In this document: one piece after another, positions 37,727 through 48,567 of the stretch
Numbering within the stretch: position 1 is the stretch's first letter
How the letters are laid out: every line of letters starts with the position of its first letter
Assembly: GCF_030272615.1 (NCBI RefSeq)
Contig: NC_081414.1
Location: forward strand, 341,670,717 to 341,734,716
Source of the DNA: Cryptomeria japonica
Taxonomy: Eukaryota; Streptophyta; Pinopsida; Cupressales; Cupressaceae
Direction: 5' to 3'
DNA: 64,000 nucleotides
The notes under the pieces: generated by a model
Told to the model about the DNA's origin: nothing
The model's database searches: none
The model's input: the letters and a program-made list of their open reading frames with translations, nothing else
Translations under genes and position numbers: made by a program

Positions 37727-40700
37727 ATGGCATCCACCTCTGCAATTGAATATATAGCAAACCCTACTGTTGTTGAAGTAATAAAAAGACCTAGGCCCGT
37801 ATTTCAGTTAGTTCCCGAGATAGCAAAGAAGGATGATACCTTAGGTGCTTTTTCTCAAATTCCTAAGGGAGTTGTATATGCCGAAGACCCTAGAATGTAC
37901 ATCCACTGCAACATTGAAGAGTTAGGAGATGAGGAAATTAAAACCATGTATATAATCGTGATATGTGATAATACCAACAATGTAAAGGATGAACACAAGA
38001 TCATTGAGACCCTAGGATTTATAGAGATCCTTAGCATTCCTAAATTTCCAAAGGATTAGGATAGTTTTGAGAAGGGTACATGGAGAATTTTTCTGGTTAG
38101 ATGCAATCCATAAAATCACCAAGGAAGTTGTGAAAGCTGTCATAGGGTTACCAACCACCAGTAAGAGACTAGATAAAATGAAGAAGGTTCCCAATGACCT
38201 AGTTATAAACCTAACTAGTGCAACATTCGACAAGAGGTCTCTAAGGGTTAATGATGTAAAAGATATCAATGTGAGATTCATTAGTATGATATCAGGGTAT
38301 AAAGCTACTCATGCTAATAGACTCAATTCAGTTTCAAGCTTATGCATTAAGAGTGCTTATGACATGGTCACAGATAATGCAAAAATTGACATATGTGAAT
38401 GGTTAAAGGATGAATTAATTGACAACCTTGGAAAGATCAAGAAGGACAAGAAAGGAACTTTTAGATTTGGAAATCTGTTAGTATGTCTAATGCTACATAT
38501 AATAAAATAGGTTCCCGGTATAGGTTACAAAGAACTTGGATATGACATACCGATAGGAAAAAAATTGACTGAACTATTCAATAACATGGGAGAGAACAAG
38601 GAAAACAATATTCATGACTTTTTTCAAGCATTAAAGACCAAAATGAAGAGAAGAGTAAGGTTATCACAGAAAATTGTAGACAAATACAAAGATGATATAT
38701 GCTTTGTCATCAAGAAAGATGAAATCTGGATGGAAGCTGTCATCCCAAGGACAGTTTGGGTAACTAAGATGGGATATGAAACAGATGATCACATAGTTGA
38801 AACATATGCTAAAGCACTTCTAGAAGCCCCCAAAGAACCTAAGGAAGAAGTATTTGGCAGTGCAGAAAATATTGAAAGACAAATTCAATCAAAGAAAAGG
38901 GTGAAAAAGGTTGAGGCAGTCATAAGGAAAGGGTCCAAACAAGCAAAAGCCATCAAAGAAGATGTATTGAAGAAAATTGACATAACAGAGGATGAGTTAG
39001 CAGCTCCACAGCCTGAAACTCACCTATCACCGGTAGGTACTTCTTCAGGAAGTGACATGCTGCAAATTTCAAAAGAGTTGTAAGAAAAAGAGATCCCTCA
39101 CTGGCAACCATACCTTCACCTAGGAGGACAAGGCAAAAGCAACAAGTAGTGAGATCTCTGGTTAGAAAGGCCACACCAAAGAAGAAACTAACACCCAAGA
39201 AAAAGAAAAGGACAAACAAAGACTTGGCCCCTCTTGATATACTGCTGAATAAAATCATAGAGGAAGGTAAATTAAAGAATATAAAGAAAATATATGACAC
39301 TCTAATAGCTGATGAGAAAGAACAAGTTGAAAATAGTGTTATATTGCACATAGATATGTACAAGAAATTTTTGATGGAAGTAGTCAATGAAATGCCGGAT
39401 GAATTATTTAGAAGACTAAAGGCAAGAAGACAGGCAGTGATAGAATTGGATAAGAAAATAAAAATTGAAAAGTTACTTGTTGTATATCCGGTAAACTCTC
39501 CACAAGAAATTGATGACCTAATTGCTCAAGCAAACCAGATAGTATTTTCTACTGCACATCGGCACGTTGCTTTAATGGTAGGAAGAGTTAATGAGGTGAC
39601 AAAAGAAATAGAAAATGGTTGGGATATATTCTTGGTTGAGAAAGAAAAACAAGAAGAGTACAGGAACCCCAAACCTTTAAAGGTATATCAGAAAGACAGA
39701 GACAAGGGCAAAGGAAAAGTTGGTGGACCACCGAGCATAAAGATTAGAGACAACTTACCCCCACCTTCTTTAAATACTCCACAGGTAAAATCAAAAACTA
39801 CTGAAGATCAACCAGAAGCCGAGAGTATGGATGTAGAGGATAATAATCCTAATCCTAAAGTCCTATACACTGTAAATGTTGATACTCAGAAGATCAACAT
39901 AGTAGTAGACAAAGATACGACTGATAAGTCAGATATGGCTAGTGAGCCTCTGGTAGCAGGGGAAATTGATAAACTGACAAATGATAAAGAGAAAATGGTA
40001 GAGACTGAGACACAGACTGAGGCAATAAAACATACAGAGAAACAAACAGAGCTAAAGGCTCTAGAACAACAACAACCGAAACAGGTACATAAAGAAACAG
40101 TGCCACCGACAACTAGTGAAGTAGGAAAACTAGTGCTTAAAGAAATGTAGACACAAACAGACCTACCAAAGGTCAAAACAAGCTTGGTTACTCCCACTGG
40201 TACTCAGATTATTGGATCATCATCAGGACACAAATCAACAAATGTGACTGAGGTACTACTTGATTCTATCAAGAAAATAACCGACTGCAGCTCACAGGCT
40301 TACAAAGCAATTGATGATACCATACCAATTTTGAAGGTAATTGCTCCTAACTATAATATAGATAACAAAGATTCTTTAGGACAATTGGATACACTGTGTA
40401 AATATATCTCAGAAAACATTGAGAAAATAAAGGAAGATTCAATAAAGGATAAGGTAGAAATTGAAAAACAGAAATTCTTTGATGAACAAATAAAGAAGTG
40501 TAATAGAGATTTTGACACACTTCTACCAAAATTGTGTAATTTTTTGAAAGAGTACAAAACTATATACAAAGATACCTGTAAAACAAACTTTTTGATTGTA
40601 GATATTGACAAGAAAATGAGCAAGGTACAGGATGAGATCAATAAACTTGCAGATAATTTTATCAACTCACTTGATACACTATCAGTTTTTGAGGAGAAGA

Positions 40701-40999
40701 TAACAAATTTTGAGGAAGAACTACTCAAATTGGAAAGGGAGAGAGAAAGAATAATAAATAAGGCAAAACATTTGAGATCTAAACTAAGTCCAAGATTGGA
40801 CCATCTAGCATCTCTCCAGAAGGAAATTTCTGAGGCACTAATACAAGGAAGCAAAACACTGGCAGAGCATTTGCAGCATCTCACCAGTACAGTGAAGAGA
40901 ATGGAAACAACAATAAAGGATAGCAAGAAGTTTATGGATAGTATAAACTTAATTTTGGGAGATCTTTTTCAAATTATAACTACCCAGCTACATGGTTAA
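37727..40999 (+). pseudogene. Element I ORF2: large protein of unknown function, two frameshifts and two stops
   Basis: ATG 37727 (MASTSAIEYIANPT) starts about 1090 codons. The reading moves to a second frame near 38040 and back near 39060. In-frame stops are TAG 38508 (probably CAG) and TAG 40148 (probably CAG). The N-terminal ~330 residues look globular (blocks such as HGEFFWLDAIHKITKEVV and GKIKKDKKGTFRFGNLL). A middle part is very basic (KKKLTPKKKKRTNKD) and continues with a Glu, Lys and Pro-rich linker. The last ~270 residues (40184 on) are strongly helical and probably coiled-coil (KVQDEINKLADNF, EELLKLERERERI). I recognise no catalytic motif, no zinc site, no signal peptide and no membrane segment. 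Env-like ORFs with coiled coils are known 3' of pol in some Sireviruses, but here there is no pol and no membrane segment, so I do not assign that role. Confidence 0.7.
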
Positions 41000-41218
41000 G
41001 TTTATGGATAGTTGAAACCACAAACTCTACTGAGATCTTGACAACCTTTGTCATTGATGCCAAAGGGGGAGTTGTGGGATGAGAAAATTCAAATCACAGA
41101 AATCATATGCTCAGGGGGAGCTCTCATATTTTTGGTAACATTTTTTGGACTACACTTTTTTGGATATACTTTTTGAAATTTCTCATGAGTGTTGCCATCA
41201 ATGCCAAATGGGGAGATT
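41000..41218 (+). other. Element I 3' untranslated region with purine tracts
   Basis: CCAAAGGGGGAG near 41061, CAGGGGGAGC near 41113, and CCAAATGGGGAGAT (41205-41218) next to the LTR, where one G of the usual tract is changed to T. Confidence 0.78.
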
Positions 41219-42029
41219 GTTGGCATATGCACACTCCAATGAGACATTGTATGTGATTGAAGGTTTTGTCATTGATGGCAACCTTGCAATCTTATGGCAC
41301 CGACAAGGCATTACACCAGCAAGTTAGTGCACCGGCATCAGCAAATCACACTCTACACCGACACTCAAGACACCGGCACTGGCACAGAAGAAAGGAAGTA
41401 TACCGGCACAGAGGCCAATAGGATTTTGTTATATTATAGTTTGTTTATTATTGTAAAAATGTATAAGCTGACTTGGGAAATTGTAAAATGACTCTTATAT
41501 ATAAAAGAGATCATTGTAGACATTTGATGTAAGTGATGTAGAAGTATTAAGGAAAATATTAGGCAGACCTAATGTGCAAAATATAGGTCAAGGAGTATAT
41601 GAAAAGAACAAAGCAGGAACCGGTACTAAATCAAGCATTGAAGATGCTATTGTAAAGCAGTACAAGATATTGGATTTGTATAATCCTTATTGTAAGTCAA
41701 TGAGACTTCCCATTGAGCAGTGAGCTCTAGGCAGTTGGCCTTCTTGCATGTCCAGGCCCCTATTGTAAGTAATATTCTCTTATTGGCTAGTAAGTGAATA
41801 TTGTGGCTCACAAATCCCACTGAGGTTTTTCCCACACTGGGTTTCCTCGTTAAAATCTTCTGTTATGGTGTACTTTTCATGTGGATGTTCTTGATTCTAT
41901 TTATTGCATTATTTCTTGCATACAGGTACACTGTTATATTATGTTCTACATGTTTTAAGTTAAGAAATTCTAATTATCGGTTAGATACTGATTCAACCCC
42001 CCCTCTCAATATCTGTGGGACCCCTAACA
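41219..42029 (+). repeat. Element I right LTR
   Basis: 811 bases matching 35412-36196, with some added bases (for example near 41361 and 41903). It ends CCCCTAACA at 42029. Confidence 0.94.
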
Positions 42030-42034
42030 CTTAA

Positions 42035-42075
42035 GAGGTGAATTAGGGGTACTGTCCCTTCAAGAGGTGATCTAA
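42035..42075 (+). pseudogene. Element H pol, last codons, downstream of I
   Basis: With I removed the frame continues RGELGVLSLQEV and ends TAA 42073-42075. The same ending, GELGVLPLHEV, closes pol of E. Confidence 0.9.
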
Positions 42076-42318
42076 AAGTGTGTGCTCCACATCAGTCAGG
42101 TCTTACACTATCAAATCTCTTTAGGATTGGTGTGTTGAAGGATGCTACTCCTCAGGGGGAGCAACATAACGAAACAGGGAAGCTTGTGCCTCCACTTTAG
42201 CATTGTTGTCAAAGGGGGAGAAGAAATGAAGTGGAGAAGATATCTACAACATTTGGAGAGAAGGTATGAAGTGAACAAAGTTCTTTGTATATTGCCATCA
42301 ATGCCAAAGGGGGAGATT
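42076..42318 (+). other. Element H 3' untranslated region with purine tracts
   Basis: CAGGGGGAGC near 42154, CAAAGGGGGAGAAG near 42210 and CCAAAGGGGGAGAT (42305-42318) next to the right LTR. Confidence 0.8.
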
Positions 42319-43822
42319 GTTGGCATATGTGAACCGGTGTGAAGACATGATGACATTGTATGTTGTCATTGATGTCAATATGCTGAAGAGTGAACCGGTA
42401 TATGGAAGTAAGCAACTGGAAAGAGAACCGATATGATGCAAAGAACTAGTATAACATTGTGAACTAGTATATGTGAAAAGGTCAAGCAGTATGTTTGTTC
42501 AAGGAGAAATGACATGTTGGTATGAGAACCGGTTTATGGAAACTTAACATGACTACCGGTTGGTAGTCTCAACCTCAAGGTTTCTAGTTGAAGTGTTCCA
42601 AGCCTGTGTGACTCAACCGATGACATTGTGTGATGAGTTAGCATTGTAATGAAGATTAGATTGTGTTACCACGTCAGCTTGAGCACGTGAAGGATCTTGC
42701 ATGTAGGAGATTTCTCCTATCCACCTTGAGAATGTACGAAGTCTCTGTAAATGGTGGAGAACACGTGATGGGTTTCAAGCTGTCATGAAAGCGGTGTAGA
42801 ATGAATGATGGAGAGTGTCTTAAGATATGTTCAAGACTGTTGTATTCAATGCTAGGTGCTCAACGGTCAGGATTGAACTGTTTAAATTTCTTAACCTAAA
42901 TGTCTTAGGTTTTAGGGTTTATGCTACCGACCTATCTATTTCCTATAAGGTTGATGTTGTGTTTCTTTCTGTGGTTGTTGGAAAATGCTGTGTGTGTATC
43001 CAAGTGAAGAGATACGAGATTCTTGCTAGACCAAAGAAGAGAAGTGATACCTATAGAGTGTGAGTGCAGAAGGAGAAGAGGAACTAAAGCATATTTGCAT
43101 TGGCATTGAGTGCTATTGCCAGATCATTATAATACCTATTGATCTTTAACTCATTCAATAGCTAGAAAATCCCTTAACAGGGTAGCTTTAACCAGCTTGT
43201 TGTAAATCCTTTAACAGGGTGACTCAAAGTCATTGATTTCTTGAAATCCTCTAACAAGGTAACCTTTAACAGGGTTTAACCCTTAACTGGGTATTTAGCC
43301 ATCCTTAACCGGGTGATCCCTAGCAAGATTGGTTCCTAGTAGAACCTATTGTAATGTCTTTAACTGGACAAGGCTCCTAACAGAGTGGACTTCAAAAGAG
43401 TTTAAAGAACAGCTCGTGGGTATTCATCCCCATCATGGTTTTTCCCAGTTGGGTTTCCATGTGAAAAATATGTGTGTCATGTGTGATGTTTTCATGTGAC
43501 GGTTCAATGTTTTATGTCTGGTGGTAAAACATGTTGAACGAGCTATTATTATGTTTGTGATGATAGATTACTTGTTCATGCATAAAGGTGAAATGGAAAT
43601 ATGGTGTTAGGTTGTGTGGAAAGCTAAGTGTTAACTGGGTTATGCTTGTCTCAATCATTCTTGGCTTTACCAGTTGTACCCTGCTTCAAACCGATGTTAT
43701 TGTTTGCCTATTGAGTGCAGTGTCTATAGTCTAACCGGTTAAGTGAAGAGTTTTTGTCTATATTCATTCACCCCCCGCCTCTCAGTACTGGTTTAGTACT
43801 AATTGTTTATCATTATTCATCA
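42319..43822 (+). repeat. Element H right LTR
   Basis: 1504 bases, matching the left LTR. It contains an extra short segment near 42960-42995 that the left copy lacks. Confidence 0.94.
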
Positions 43823-43827
43823 AGCTA

Positions 43828-44332
43828 TACATGCAAACATCATCTGAAGGTTGAAGGAAGGTTTTTGTGAAGGCGATCAGAACTACACTGGTACTGAATC
43901 CAGCATATGAAGATGCTATTTTGAGCAGTACATCATTATTGAATTTAACCATCCAATTGTAGTCAGTGAGACTCCCATTTTCGTTTGAGCAGTGAGCTCT
44001 AGGTGCTTGGACTTTTTGCATGTGCAAACCCCATTTGTAAAAACATACTATATGCAGTAGTATCATCTGATTGTGGGTAAGGTTTCCCACCATGGTTTTT
44101 TTCCCTTATAGGGTTTCCACATACAAACATTGGTGTTATGTGTTGTGGATGTTATTGTCTTTCTGTTTCATGCATTAATCTTTACCGGTACTACAATTAA
44201 TTGATAAAACTGTCTACCGACATATAGTTTGGTTTCCCGACATTAAGCATTAAGTTTGAACAAGTTGTTTTTGGTTTAAATTTATTTGACAGCTGATTCA
44301 ACCCCCCTCTCAGTTGCCTCTGGGACCTAATA
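43828..44332 (+). repeat. Element G right LTR, second part
   Basis: Continues G's LTR (matches about 24122-24627) after H and its duplication. It ends CCTAATA at 44332. Confidence 0.9.
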
Positions 44333-44337
44333 GACAT

Positions 44338-44613
44338 ATGATTCCATCAAACACAAAATTACACATAACAGTCTAAAGATAAAAACATGAAATCTTGTAT
44401 ATTAACTTCTAGAATAACAATGTACACAAAAAATACACTTACAAATACTCCAATATATTTAGTTTGCACCAAATAAACTCCTCGTTCCTATTAGACTTTT
44501 CTAAAAACTAATACTTGTAGCCCAGCCAGTGGCAGAATAATGTGTGTCTCTATATGATACAAAAGTGACTCACTACATATATGTGAGCCAAAAGATTCAA
44601 GTTAAAGGACACA
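44338..44613 (-). repeat. Element F 3' LTR, U3 part (continuation after G)
   Basis: This is contiguous with 22928-23556 before insertion of G. On the minus strand it would start TGTGTCC at 44613, just after a tract reading AAAATGAAAGGG. With the terminal part it gives an LTR of about 900 bases. The boundary rests on the tract and the TG only, as the mate region lies beyond the window. Confidence 0.55.
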
Positions 44614-44702
44614 CCCTTTCATTTTGTTACACTAGACCTAACTATAACCTAATACCTAACTTCCTAATAGCCAGACATAAAACAAAATTACAAACTAAGA
44701 AG
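44614..44702 (-). other. Element F putative polypurine tract and short 3' untranslated region
   Basis: On the minus strand AAAATGAAAGGG (44625-44614) directly precedes the inferred LTR start. About 75 bases separate it from the ORF stop at 44703. Confidence 0.55.
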
Positions 44703-47646
44703 TCAATTTTTTTCATCCCATAATGTGTTACATTTCTGAATATGCTCCAAATACTTTCTATCCTGGTGAGTGGTTGTGTTGAATATAGTATCCCAAATAG
44801 CGATCTCCATGGTAACCATTCTCTCCATCTGCTCACCTGTCTCCTTCATATCCAAAACATTTGACCAGGAAACATTAAGGGAATTTTTGAGTACATTCTA
44901 GCATTCTTCAATCCAAACCCCTTTGTCCTTTAACAGCTCTGCCTCATCCACAATAACTGGTATACCATATTTTACAATATCCTTACAATCAGTAAATTCC
45001 TGGTTGATGTCCACACCAAATGCCTTATGCTTGTTCAACCTTCTCTGGATATTTTCAACAATTTTCTCCTCGACACTCTTCTCTTTCAACAATTCCTTCA
45101 GCTTCTCAAAAATTCCTTCATGAGAAGACATATTATCTTGATTCTTCTGACAGTTGGTCCAAAATTATTTGAGAAATTCCAACAAATGCTCAAACCTGTT
45201 GGTCAACAAAACACAAGCAACATCCACCCTAGTAGTCCTAATTTGCCTTCTCATTTTTATATTTTCTTTCATTTGGTCCTCATATTTGTTTTTCCACTGC
45301 ATACCAGTATCAGTTATCTGTGGTACTTCATGACCATGAATTCTTAACAAGTCTTCATATATTTTTTTATATTTTTGACCCTCTTTTAACACCCACTGCA
45401 TTTGGGCTTTATTCAGTTTTGCAATTTAAATCCCTAAGTCGATAGTGACAATTGGATTAACCTCTCCTTCTTTCAGTGTCATCATATGCCCAAATGCTTT
45501 ATCTACATCTATAACCTTGGGTCTTTTATTTGGGGGCTATAGGGCCCAAAGCAAAATTTCCTCTTCATTTGGATCATATCTTGACCCAATAAAAATGTCA
45601 TCAACTCCCTATATGTCTAATTTTACATCTTTCCTATCTAAATGCAACAAACTGTCAAAAATGAAAGAGGCACTTAAATCCCATCCTGGGAACAGTTTGA
45701 TGCCTGCCTCACTAAGAAGTTGCCTCCCTCTTTGTGGTGTCATTGTAGCCACCTCTACATTGATGTCCTCCTTCAATATTTTTAGCATCTCTACTTCATT
45801 CTCAGGGGTGACATTTGGGGTGCTCTCCCTTAATCATTTACCTTTGTAGAGGTATAAGAAGGACTTAAACTCCTTGGACTGTACAAAAACTTCATCTGCA
45901 AGAAATGCTACATGTTCTTCCATTCTCACATAGGTGTTGGCATTGAGTCTCACCATGGCCTGCTCTTGTCTCTTTGCCATTTCTTCTAGTTTAGGTGCAT
46001 GGAGAGTAGACACAACTACATTCTCATCATACTATCTCTTAGAGTCTCCTTCTTATTTTAGTTCTTGAAGCCTCTGCTTCTACTCTTCCAATTTTTTGTT
46101 CAACTCCTCTAGGACTACATCAGCCTCACCCTGCTCCTTGTTCCTAAATAAATCCTCTGCCTCCATGGGTATGTGAAAATATTCTCCCAAGTTTTGTCTC
46201 TTCTTGTAGTGGTTAATATATCCTTCTAGATCATAATTCTTTTGAGCCTGGTGTCCATATAGATTGCACTCCTCTACCAGCTTCTTTTCAATCATTTCAT
46301 ATGCCTTGGTAGACACAAAGGTGAAATCTCCAAAATGTAAAGTGCCAGGATTGAATACTTGCTTGTGTGCACCACTTAAAAGCTTTGCATTTGGCATGCT
46401 AAGCTACCTAACAATCTCTAGATATGCAATTTTGTTAGGCACTGGTGTAGGTAGCATGAATGGAACATCTTTAAACCCATAAACCTTGGAAAAAGTGAAA
46501 TTCTAGCATACAAACTAGTCACCCCAATTATGGTTGACCCTAGTGTCTCCAAAAGAATGGTGTCTCAAGAATCTTTTAATCTCCTATCAAATAGACCCCT
46601 CACATTCTATCCCAAACAATCTGTACAAGGGCTTGACGAAGTATTCTTGAAACAACACATAGTGTGATATTTCGAACCTCGAGTCCCATAGGGATACCTA
46701 TAATTGGATTGGTTGATCCTATCCCTCTTTGTCTTTGGAGGATACCCTCAACTCTTCAGGCCACAGACCTTGCATCTACCCACGAAAAAAATCCATATGC
46801 ATATAGTAGTGAATAAAATTTGAAGGTGGGGTTTGGCTCTGTTTGCAGACTCAAAAAACCTTCATGCAACTTCTCTGCCAAGTAGGTTGCATAATCAAAT
46901 GGCCTTGGCTCATGCATTTAAATGTCCACAACAAATACCAATGGGCCTATTCTTGTAACATCAAGAACTTCCTCCCCGCAGACTTGGCGACATGCCCAAT
47001 ATGTGAACTGCAAGTATTGTCTAAACAGGGTAATCTCAAAAAGGGGACCGTCCTACTCCATGAGTCATCCCTTCTCCCTTTTGTGAATTTCCAACTTCCA
47101 TGTTGTGTGAGTGATGTCCATTTGGGTATAATCTCCTTCTAGTTCTGTAAAGGATAAGGGCATGTAGGGTTGATAAGACATGTTGAAAACCTCCTGAATA
47201 GACCCGACATATATTCAGATGAATGGATCCCCATTTGGAAATTGGATGCATCTTTTTTCTTTGTTGTATTTCCTTGTGAGCAATTCCAACAATTTGACAT
47301 TTTGAAACACATTTGGTACCACCAATTTGCCTAAATTTGTCGTCCAAGGGTTTGACAATGGCATCTCCTTGTTCCTCATGAGGTAGTGATACAAAAATAG
47401 TTCGTGGCCTCTTTTGGTTGTCCATATATCCCCAACCCCTTTATACTTATATTTCAATTGATCCTTGAGTGGAAATTTTTTTTTTGACCTCCTTGACTTA
47501 CCACTAGATGACTCCATCTAGTCAATCATATCCTGGTTCAACTTTCACTTCTGCATACCCTCCATAGACTTCGCCTTTTTTATTAAGTTGATTGTGTATC
47601 TAAAATCTCTATGGCCTCTCTTTCCATGTGAACTAGACGCCTCCAT
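44703..47646 (-). pseudogene. Element F 3' ORF: ~980-codon protein of unknown family
   Basis: On the minus strand ATG 47646 (MEASSSHGKRGH) opens a frame to about 46,780, after which the reading continues in a second frame to TGA 44703-44705. One indel therefore separates two long, mostly open parts. Most stops are TAG or TGA where Trp or Gln fits (for example those before 47517 and 44898). The N-terminus is basic. The middle has aromatic-rich segments (LQFTYWACRQV, SHYVLFQEYFVKPLYRLFG). The C-terminal half is Glu and Lys-rich and likely helical or coiled-coil (KLKELLKEKSVEEKIVENI). I recognise no catalytic motif and no zinc finger. It lies between the integrase and the 3' LTR of F, in the same orientation as pol. 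Extra ORFs are known in Tat elements, but I cannot match this one. Confidence 0.68.
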
Positions 47647-48390
47647 GATTAAGTTCTTTAATTCTCAATTACTCGTGCTTCTTGTCTACAACTTCAATGT
47701 TAATGGCTGAAGAGGCTGTGAAACATTCCTGGCACAAGAACTCTTTCTTTATGCTGGATATGCAACGGCTAGGATCTGTAACGATAAAAAACTCATCATT
47801 TTTTCTTTATGCAGATCAAATCCTCCTGATTGTGAGCATTAAATAATGGTTGTCATATCAGACATTCTAATGGCTAATCGGCATAACCCCACCCGATAAT
47901 TCAATTATTTGGTGTCATGCATTCCTTCAATTACCTTTTGTCTTTCTGATCGGTATAGGTTATTTTGATCAATGCATCTGATCTCACTCCAGCCATTTCA
48001 CTTTTTTCCTCCAGGCTTGACTTATCCTGATGGATCCACCTTTCACTTTTATTAGTCAATGTTTCTTTACATTACATCGGGGTATGTCTCTCAGATGAAA
48101 CCTCCTTCTGTTTATTTCTCTAGTCACTCCATCAACCTTTGGAATGAAATTACTTTACAATTCATCTGGTGGGCCCTTGACATCTAACTTTCTCTTTGAT
48201 CGGCGTAACTTTCACCAATTATGTCATCGAGCGTCGGAGTAGTGTATTTCCCTTACCTCTGATAGTTATAGTCTCCCTAATAGGTCTGCCTTCTATGGCA
48301 TTCTACCCATCAGGCATCGGCATAACTTTAACAATGTTTCTCTGGTAGCGTAAGCTATCCCGATAAGTCTTTTGCACCTTACTCTCCTTA
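47647..48390 (-). repeat. Element F spacer with degenerate CCGATAAG-type motifs (left of J)
   Basis: Non-coding. Words such as TCGGCATAAC, TATCCCGATAAG, TCGGTATAG and TCAGGCATCGG recur at uneven spacing. The same style continues at 56253 on the other side of J. This suggests a decayed tandem array between integrase and the 3' ORF. Confidence 0.6.
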
Positions 48391-48395
48391 TCAGG
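48391..48395. repeat. Target site duplication of J (TCAGG), mate at 56248-56252
   Basis: Exact match flanking the two LTRs of J. Confidence 0.96.
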
Positions 48396-48567
48396 TGTAG
48401 CATCCTAAAATTGTGACACTTGCAATTTCGACTACATTTGGGTCTTCACGATGGCGACGCAACACTGAACCTGAATGGAGACCCCAAAACTTGTCCACGA
48501 CACCAAAAACTGCATTTTCTTGCACCCTGGCCTGATCCTCCTTTGCACCCTGCTGTCCCAGGAGGTG

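Larger units (their letters stand above)
35412..42029 (+). mobile_element. Element I: non-autonomous LTR retrotransposon with a gag-like ORF and a second unknown ORF, no polymerase
   Basis: LTRs of 785 and 811 bases start TGTTGGCATATG and end CCCCTAACA, with the primer site ATTGGTATCAGAGC after the first and a purine tract before the second. The 5 kb between them encodes a coiled-coil protein with four CCHC knuckles, then a second large ORF. I find no protease, integrase, reverse transcriptase or RNase H motif in any frame. The CTTAA duplication proves transposition, so the machinery must have come from another element. It is the innermost and therefore the youngest layer of its stack. Confidence 0.93.
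29795..43822 (+). mobile_element. Element H: Ty1/copia (Sirevirus-like) retrotransposon, pol split by I
   Basis: LTRs at 29795-31283 and 42319-43822 start TGTTGGCATATG and end ATTCATCA. AGCTA at 29790-29794 and 43823-43827 is the target duplication, and the sequence on either side joins into G's right LTR. Gag-pol runs from 31355 to 42075 with I removed. It is the same family as E, in the opposite orientation. Confidence 0.95.
23557..44332 (+). mobile_element. Element G: Ty1/copia (Sirevirus-like) retrotransposon, right LTR split by H
   Basis: Left LTR 23557-24627, gag-pol 24684-28834, right LTR 29235-29794 continued at 43828-44332. Flanks CACAT (23552-23556) and GACAT (44333-44337) are a target duplication with one difference. 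The right LTR end reads CCTAATA where the left reads CCTAGCA. Without H and its nested I the element is about 6.7 kb. Confidence 0.9.

Noticed and set aside
38565-39083. Treating this as a separate gene from its upstream neighbour in I
   Set aside because: It is in the same frame as 38067-38510 across one TAG that fits CAG, so both are one ORF.
47036-47425. A 129-codon minus-strand ORF overlapping the 3' ORF of F in another frame
   Set aside because: The alternate frame (from 47646) joins smoothly to the coding sequence on both sides, while this one does not. It is a shadow.
44703-47646. The possibility that the large minus-strand ORF is a captured or resident host gene
   Set aside because: It is collinear and in sense with F pol, ends about 75 bases before a purine tract and LTR, has no visible introns, and the removal of G and J places it inside one element. 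Host capture is still possible but not needed.
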